NCBI GenBank assembly: GCA_947483545.1 | Contig: CANKNP010000189.1 | Location: 1 to 10,057 of the forward strand | Direction: 5' to 3' | Length of the DNA stretch: 10,057 nucleotides | Source of the DNA: Deltaproteobacteria bacterium | GTDB taxonomy: Bacteria > Myxococcota > UBA796 > SXON01 | In this document: positions 6,841-10,057 of the stretch, one piece after another | How the letters are laid out: each line of letters starts with the position of its first letter | Numbering within the stretch: the stretch's first letter is position 1 | Translations under genes and position numbers: made by a program | The notes under the pieces: model-generated | What the model saw: only the letters and a program-made list of their open reading frames with translations | What the model was told of the DNA's origin: nothing | The model's database searches: none

Positions 6841-7751
6841 CCTGCTCCTGCGTGGCGTTGAACCGGCACGCTCTCAAATTCTAACGTATTTCTGTCGGTG
6901 TCAAGGGGGGACCCCTCAGAGAGCGGATGGGACTGCGTCCAGGTTTCCCGGAGGCGGCCGAGATCCACGGCAGCGTAGCGCTGTGTGGTGGACAATGAGG
7001 CGTGGCCCAACATCTCCTGGATGCTCCGAATGTCCGCACCGTTCTTGAGCAGGTGCGTCGCGAAGGAGTGGCGCATCGCGTGAGGATGCACCCCCGCGAG
7101 GCCGTTCTTCACGCCGGAGCGGTGCACGATCGTGTGGATGGAGCGCACCCCAAGGCGCGTCCCCGCCGGGTTGAGAAACACGGGGCCGTTGCGCCGGCCC
7201 CCAAGGTGTCCCTGCAGCGCGGCCAGCGCCGGCGGACCGACGGGCACGCGCCGATCCTTGCCACCCTTGCCGCGTCGAACGTGAACGAGCCCCTCGACGA
7301 GATCCAGATCTTCGGCGTTGAGTGCGGAGAGCTCCGACACGCGCAGGCCGGAACCGTACGCCAACTCCAAAATCGCCTCATTCCGCTGATGGGCGGGCTC
7401 TCCGCCCGCCACGTTCTCGACCAGCGCAGCGGCCTCGCCCACCTCCAAGACCCGCGGCAGGGAGCTCCGCACCCTCGGTCGCGCGAGCCGCTCGGTCGGA
7501 TCCTCCGTGACCAGACCCTCCCGCATGGCCCATCGAAAATAGGCCCGCATCGCGGCGATTCGTTGGGCGACCGTCGCGGGGGCACCGCCTGCGTGCGAGA
7601 GGTACGCGCGTAGGTCCAGGCGCGTCGCCGTCGCCAGGGCGCGACCCTCAGGCAGCTCGGCCGACAGCTCCGCCAGGATCCGGCAGTACGCCCGCACGGT
7701 GTGCTCGGAACAGGCCCGCTCGGCGCGCAAGAATCCGATGAACCGGTCCAT
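6822..7751 (-). CDS. Tyrosine site-specific recombinase, XerC/XerD type
   Basis: The protein has 309 residues and matches Xer recombinases in size and layout. The N-terminal SAM-like/core-binding domain covers 1-90 (FIGFLRAERACSEHTVRAYCRIL; RIAAMRAYFRWAMREGL). The catalytic domain follows, with R137 in YGSGLRVSEL, Lys in the beta-hairpin VRRGKGGKDR (K162 or K165), H224 and R227 in HPHAMRHSFATHLL, H250 in LGHASLSTTQRY, and nucleophile Y259. All catalytic residues are present, so the enzyme should be active. Xer proteins resolve chromosome dimers at dif; absence of phage or transposon genes nearby favours that housekeeping role over an integrase, though XerC and XerD cannot be told apart here. 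ATG 7751 is the only start after an in-frame TGA, 19 bp past the ferredoxin stop. The C-terminus runs about 33 residues past the usual HP ending near 276 and overlaps the next gene's start. Confidence 0.9.
   Translation of the reverse strand: MDRFIGFLRAERACSEHTVRAYCRILAELSAELPEGRALATATRLDLRAYLSHAGGAPATVAQRIAAMRAYFRWAMREGLVTEDPTERLARPRVRSSLPRVLEVGEAAALVENVAGGEPAHQRNEAILELAYGSGLRVSELSALNAEDLDLVEGLVHVRRGKGGKDRRVPVGPPALAALQGHLGGRRNGPVFLNPAGTRLGVRSIHTIVHRSGVKNGLAGVHPHAMRHSFATHLLKNGADIRSIQEMLGHASLSTTQRYAAVDLGRLRETWTQSHPLSEGSPLDTDRNTLEFESVPVQRHAGAGWNESR
6878..6904 (-). promoter_or_regulatory. Candidate internal promoter for the J/TPR gene inside the recombinase 3' end
   Basis: A perfect TTGACA (6904-6899) and TAGAAT (6883-6878, five of six to TATAAT) are separated by 15 bp, somewhat short. 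They lie in an AT-rich island unlike the surrounding DNA, about 40 bp before ATG 6840. The predicted start near 6871 gives a 30-nt leader carrying the Shine-Dalgarno. Confidence 0.42.
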
Positions 7752-7770
7752 CGCGCGACCCGACCGGCCG

Positions 7771-8646
7771 CTACCCCTCGACGCCGGAGGTCAACCCGCG
7801 CTCCACCGCTTCGTCCGGGGTGACCCAATGAATGCACGTCACCGGGCACGCCTCGATCGCATCCTGGATCAGGTCCATCGGGCCGTCTTGGGCGATCGGC
7901 GTCGCTTTGCCGTCCACCGGCAGGTAGAACACCTTCTCCGTCTGCTCGACGCAGGTTCCGCACGAGATGCACTCGAACTGGTCGATGACGAGCAGCTTTT
8001 CCGCCGCCTTCTCTCGCGACGACTCGTTGTCCAGCGGGCCCCAGTAGTTGGCGCCGTCGTCGGCCACGTTCATGCCCTCCACACCCTTGATGGCGTTGGG
8101 ATCGCGTCCGTTGGCCTTCGCCCGTGCGATGTAGGCGCCGATGTCCGTAGAGCCCGTGTCGGCCGCCTGGTTCTTCTTCTTTTCGCCCTTCGCAGGCTCG
8201 GGGTGCTTCGCCTCGACCTTCGCGGCGGGCTTCGCCTCCACTTTCGCCGTAGGCTTTGCCTCGACCTTCGCGACCGGCTTCGCCTCGACCTTCGCGGCCA
8301 CGGCGGCTTCGACGCGCTCCGCCATCGGCGGCGCCTCTGCTGCGACGTCGCGCTTGGCAGCGTCAACCCTGGCAGCCTCAACCTTCGCAGCCTCAAGCTT
8401 CGCAGCCTCAAGCTTCGCAGCCTCGACCTTCGCAGCCTCGACCTTGGCGGCCGCCGCCAATTTCACAGCCTCGGCCCTTGCGGCCGCCTCCACCTTCGCG
8501 GCTGCCTCGGCCCGCGCCGCATCCGCCTGTGGATTGGACGCCACTGGGGTGGCGCGCGCCGGCTCCGGAGCCCCGCGCAGGTTTCGGAGCGCGCCGACCA
8601 CGGACGGGGCACGCTTCTCGAGGGTAGCCTTGAATCTCGACAACAT
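7771..8646 (-). CDS. 4Fe-4S ferredoxin with long repetitive Ala/Lys/Glu N-terminal arm
   Basis: The protein has 291 residues. The C-terminal 75 or so form a small ferredoxin domain: C226-x2-C229-x2-C232 in ECISCGTC, and C267 in EACPVTC followed by Pro, the ligand set of one [4Fe-4S] cluster; C271 is extra. It should carry single electrons in the cytoplasm. Residues 40-150 are low-complexity: six tandem KVEAA-type pentapeptides (68-97), then nearly four AKVEAKPx octapeptides (118-147), likely a charged single helix followed by an extended Lys/Pro arm. A linker (150-215) joins these to the ferredoxin. No signal peptide or membrane helix is seen. The start ATG 8646 has AGGAG 5 nt upstream, overlapping the TAG of the (2Fe-2S) ferredoxin 8 bp before, so the two are co-transcribed. 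No reductase or oxidase partner is encoded in the window. Typical ferredoxins of this class are 60-100 residues, so the arm is the odd part. Confidence 0.86.
   Translation of the reverse strand: MLSRFKATLEKRAPSVVGALRNLRGAPEPARATPVASNPQADAARAEAAAKVEAAARAEAVKLAAAAKVEAAKVEAAKLEAAKLEAAKVEAARVDAAKRDVAAEAPPMAERVEAAVAAKVEAKPVAKVEAKPTAKVEAKPAAKVEAKHPEPAKGEKKKNQAADTGSTDIGAYIARAKANGRDPNAIKGVEGMNVADDGANYWGPLDNESSREKAAEKLLVIDQFECISCGTCVEQTEKVFYLPVDGKATPIAQDGPMDLIQDAIEACPVTCIHWVTPDEAVERGLTSGVEG
8206..8295 (-). repeat. 24-bp tandem coding repeats (AKVEAKPx), about 3.75 copies
   Basis: Residues 118-147 of the ferredoxin repeat AKVEAKPV, AKVEAKPT, AKVEAKPA, AKVEAK. The DNA shows the matching 24-bp period with a few base differences. 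Copy number could change by slippage. Confidence 0.85.
8356..8445 (-). repeat. 15-bp tandem coding repeats (KVEAA), six copies
   Basis: Residues 68-97 of the ferredoxin are six pentapeptides of the form K/R-V/L-E/D-A-A in a row, with a near-identical 15-bp DNA period. Glu and the Lys three residues later can form salt bridges along one helix, as in charged single alpha-helices; this is an inference from spacing. Confidence 0.88.
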
Positions 8647-8654
8647 GGGGACTC

Positions 8655-8972
8655 CTACGCGCCGGGCAAGATCAACCGGGCGACCGGGCGACCTTCGATG
8701 AAATGGGACTGCACGATCTCTGCAATATCGCTGGGTTTCACGCCCGCGTACCAGGTATTTTCCGGGTAAACGACGATGCTTGGCCCCTGGCGGCAGGGAC
8801 CAAGGCAGTCCGACGTGTTGAGCTTGACCGTCTCAAACAGCTCTTTCGCGTCGATCGCCTCCGAGAGCGCCTGCCGCACCTCATTGCAGCCGCGATCGCC
8901 GCAGCTGCCCTTCGGGTGACCCGGCGGGCGCTTGTTCGTACACACAAAGACGTGGTGTTTCCAGTCTGGCAT
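8655..8972 (-). CDS. (2Fe-2S) ferredoxin, Shethna/thioredoxin-like type
   Basis: The 105-residue protein matches the thioredoxin-fold (2Fe-2S) ferredoxins related to the Azotobacter Shethna protein and the NuoE C-terminal domain. Visible hallmarks: HVFVCTNKRPPGHPKGSCG with C11 and C24, and TSDCLGPCRQGPSIVVYPENTWYAGV with C56 and C60, together the four cluster ligands, then a terminal helix IAEIVQSHFIEGRPV. C29, in GDRGCNE, is an additional cysteine not needed for the cluster. It should act as a small cytoplasmic one-electron carrier or redox sensor. It heads a tight unit with the 4Fe-4S ferredoxin 8 bp downstream. There is no Shine-Dalgarno before ATG 8972, and a promoter at 8979-9007 would start the transcript at this ATG, so the mRNA may be leaderless. 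Donor and acceptor are unknown. Confidence 0.92.
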   Translation of the reverse strand: MPDWKHHVFVCTNKRPPGHPKGSCGDRGCNEVRQALSEAIDAKELFETVKLNTSDCLGPCRQGPSIVVYPENTWYAGVKPSDIAEIVQSHFIEGRPVARLILPGA

Positions 8973-8978
8973 CGCCGA

Positions 8979-9007
8979 CGTATAGCAGGCGCTTTCGCGA
9001 TTGTCCG
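8979..9007 (-). promoter_or_regulatory. Candidate promoter for the ferredoxin unit, possibly leaderless
   Basis: CGGACA (9007-9002) and TATACG (8984-8979) each match four of six consensus bases, with an ideal 17-bp spacer. Six bases separate the -10 from ATG 8972, placing the expected start at the A of the ATG. The 64-bp gap contains nothing else I can support. Confidence 0.38.
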
Positions 9008-9036
9008 TAGTCTATGGGACAGAAGCCGAGGGCCGG

Positions 9037-10057
9037 TCACCCGTCGGCCATCGCCGCCGGGATCGTCAGGATCACCTCGCTGTCATCCACGACCGCCCAC
9101 GTCGGCGGGCGACCCGCGAGCGCTGCGGTCTCTCGCTGGATGATGGGCACGCCGTCGCCCTGCGCCTCCATGTAGAACCCACGACCGCTGCCGAATCCAG
9201 CCTCGCCGACGGGGAGCTTCACGAGGATGGACTTGATCGCCTCGTTTCGGGTGGACTGGCGGAGGCTGATACTCTCGACGGTCAGGGTGTTTGGAAGCGC
9301 CCCGGGCGAGTGAAGCTCGATCCGATCGTCAAATTGGAAGAGCCGAATGCGGGAGCCGTAGATCGAATAGTCTCGGTGAACCACGGCATTGACGATCGCT
9401 TCGAACAGGGCGCGGTCGGCATACTGCCGCACCTCGCGCGTGGGGGAGAGCCGCACGAACACCGCGGTGTTCCGTCGGGCGAAGGCGTACAGTCCGAGGA
9501 TCTGCTGGTCGAGCGGACCTGAGATGTCTGCGGCGTCGACCTGGGCGTTCGAGTCCTGCCGCACGCCTCGGAATCGAACGGCCCGGGCCGACGCCCCCGG
9601 CAGCCACCGCTCCGGCTGCGTCGCGCACAGGAGCACGCCGGTGACCGTGGCGAGCTCCACGCCGTCCCAGGTGCCCAGCACCTTACGCTTCTGGAGCGTG
9701 CGGCTCGGCTCCTCGTTTGTTCCACACAGCCGGCCCCAAAGCGCCGGGTCGAGGTCTGCGAGGGTGACGTCCGGCACGGTCTGCTCGTCGAACCGGAGCA
9801 GCCGAGCCTGGGAGCGTTGTTGGAACAGCCGCGCCAACACCTCTGGCTGGAGCTCACGCCTGCTGCTCCCGATGCGCTGGAAGTAGCCGCCGGGGCTCTT
9901 GTGCACGAACAGGCTGCGAGGCACGTCCACTCTGAGAACGGCGCGAGGCACCCCCTGAGCATCTTCGAGCTCCAGCCGCACGATCCTCGCCAGAAGGGGT
10001 GGACGGACGCTGTCATTGCAGATCTCCCGCACAAGTGCTTCGGCGGCGTCGAGCGCC
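9037..10057 (-). CDS. AlbA_2/HATPase_c_4 putative regulator (RecG C-terminal-like), 5' end cut by window edge
   Basis: The frame is open to the right edge; the first in-window residues are ALDAAEALVREICNDSVRPPL, so the GTG at 10032 is internal and the true start lies outside. The part seen (about 340 residues) begins at the end of an AlbA_2 (Schlafen AAA-like) domain: SVRPPLLARIVRLE, VDVPRSLFVHKSPGGYFQRIGSSRREL. A middle region follows (GVELATVTGVLLCA, then FRGVRQDSNAQV). The GHKL-type ATPase-like domain (HATPase_c_4) has ALFEAIVNAVVHRDYSIYGSRI with the E-x3-N box, DRIELHSPGALPNTLTVESI and RNEAI, then GSGRGFYMEAQGDG. Such proteins are often labelled transcriptional regulator or 'ATP-dependent DNA helicase RecG-related', but no helicase motifs are present. 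Their biochemical role is poorly known. It ends 64 bp before the ferredoxin gene, which seems to have its own promoter, so a functional link is not implied. Confidence 0.85.
   Translation of the reverse strand, partial: ALDAAEALVREICNDSVRPPLLARIVRLELEDAQGVPRAVLRVDVPRSLFVHKSPGGYFQRIGSSRRELQPEVLARLFQQRSQARLLRFDEQTVPDVTLADLDPALWGRLCGTNEEPSRTLQKRKVLGTWDGVELATVTGVLLCATQPERWLPGASARAVRFRGVRQDSNAQVDAADISGPLDQQILGLYAFARRNTAVFVRLSPTREVRQYADRALFEAIVNAVVHRDYSIYGSRIRLFQFDDRIELHSPGALPNTLTVESISLRQSTRNEAIKSILVKLPVGEAGFGSGRGFYMEAQGDGVPIIQRETAALAGRPPTWAVVDDSEVILTIPAAMADG

Noticed and set aside
5872..6861. Plus-strand open frame of 329 codons
   Set aside because: It is antisense to the J-domain/TPR gene with its clear HPD motif and Shine-Dalgarno.
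6822..7751. Recombinase as integrase of a mobile element or integron
   Set aside because: No phage, transposon, cassette array, attachment repeat or tRNA lies nearby, and the protein looks like a standard Xer enzyme in a compact operon.
8203..8448. Tandem repeats as a possible CRISPR array
   Set aside because: The 15- and 24-bp units are contiguous with no spacers and encode in-frame peptides.
7699..8769. Plus-strand open frame with regular LRSL/RLRLDLR repeats resembling a repeat protein
   Set aside because: The repeats are the antisense image of the 15- and 24-bp coding repeats of the ferredoxin arm.

Overview
The window reads as chromosomal DNA of a GC-rich bacterium, most likely a myxobacterium-like member of Myxococcota or an allied 'deltaproteobacterial' lineage. 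This is inferred from gene style: J-domain/TPR proteins, a Shethna-type (2Fe-2S) ferredoxin, Ala/Pro/Lys-rich low-complexity tails, a sigma-70-family factor with a diverged region 4, and a bacterial XPB helicase beside its helicase-associated partner. No marker fixes the taxon. All nine genes lie on the minus strand, so transcription runs from right to left. No plus-strand gene, rRNA, tRNA, CRISPR array or insertion sequence was seen. The longest gap between genes is 223 bp.

Layout in the direction of transcription. The right edge holds the C-terminal part of an AlbA_2/HATPase_c_4 regulator-like protein (9037 to the edge). A 64-bp gap carries a candidate leaderless promoter, followed by a (2Fe-2S) ferredoxin (8655-8972), a 4Fe-4S ferredoxin with a long repetitive helical N-terminal arm (7771-8646), an XerC/XerD-type tyrosine recombinase (6822-7751) and a J-domain/TPR protein (5833-6840). 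These four are packed tightly: gaps of 8 and 19 bp, then a 19-bp overlap. A candidate internal promoter for the J/TPR gene lies inside the 3' end of the recombinase gene.

Next comes a two-gene unit: an ECF-like sigma factor (5150-5680, probably starting further upstream) and, 4 bp on, a single-pass membrane protein with a low-complexity stalk and a C-terminal TPR-like domain (3805-5145). This is the usual layout of a sigma factor and its regulator, but the regulator has no zinc anti-sigma motif. The last unit is XPB helicase (1878-3581) followed 10 bp later by a helicase-associated protein (1-1867, cut by the left edge). It is preceded by a good sigma-70-like promoter, an imperfect palindrome over the -10, and a leader of about 185 nt with a hairpin and short repeats.

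I see no clearly undescribed multi-gene system. The points most worth a second look are the repeat-armed ferredoxin paired with a second ferredoxin and no visible redox partner, the non-standard start of the sigma factor, the promoter embedded in the recombinase tail, the zinc-free sigma partner, and the structured leader of the XPB operon.
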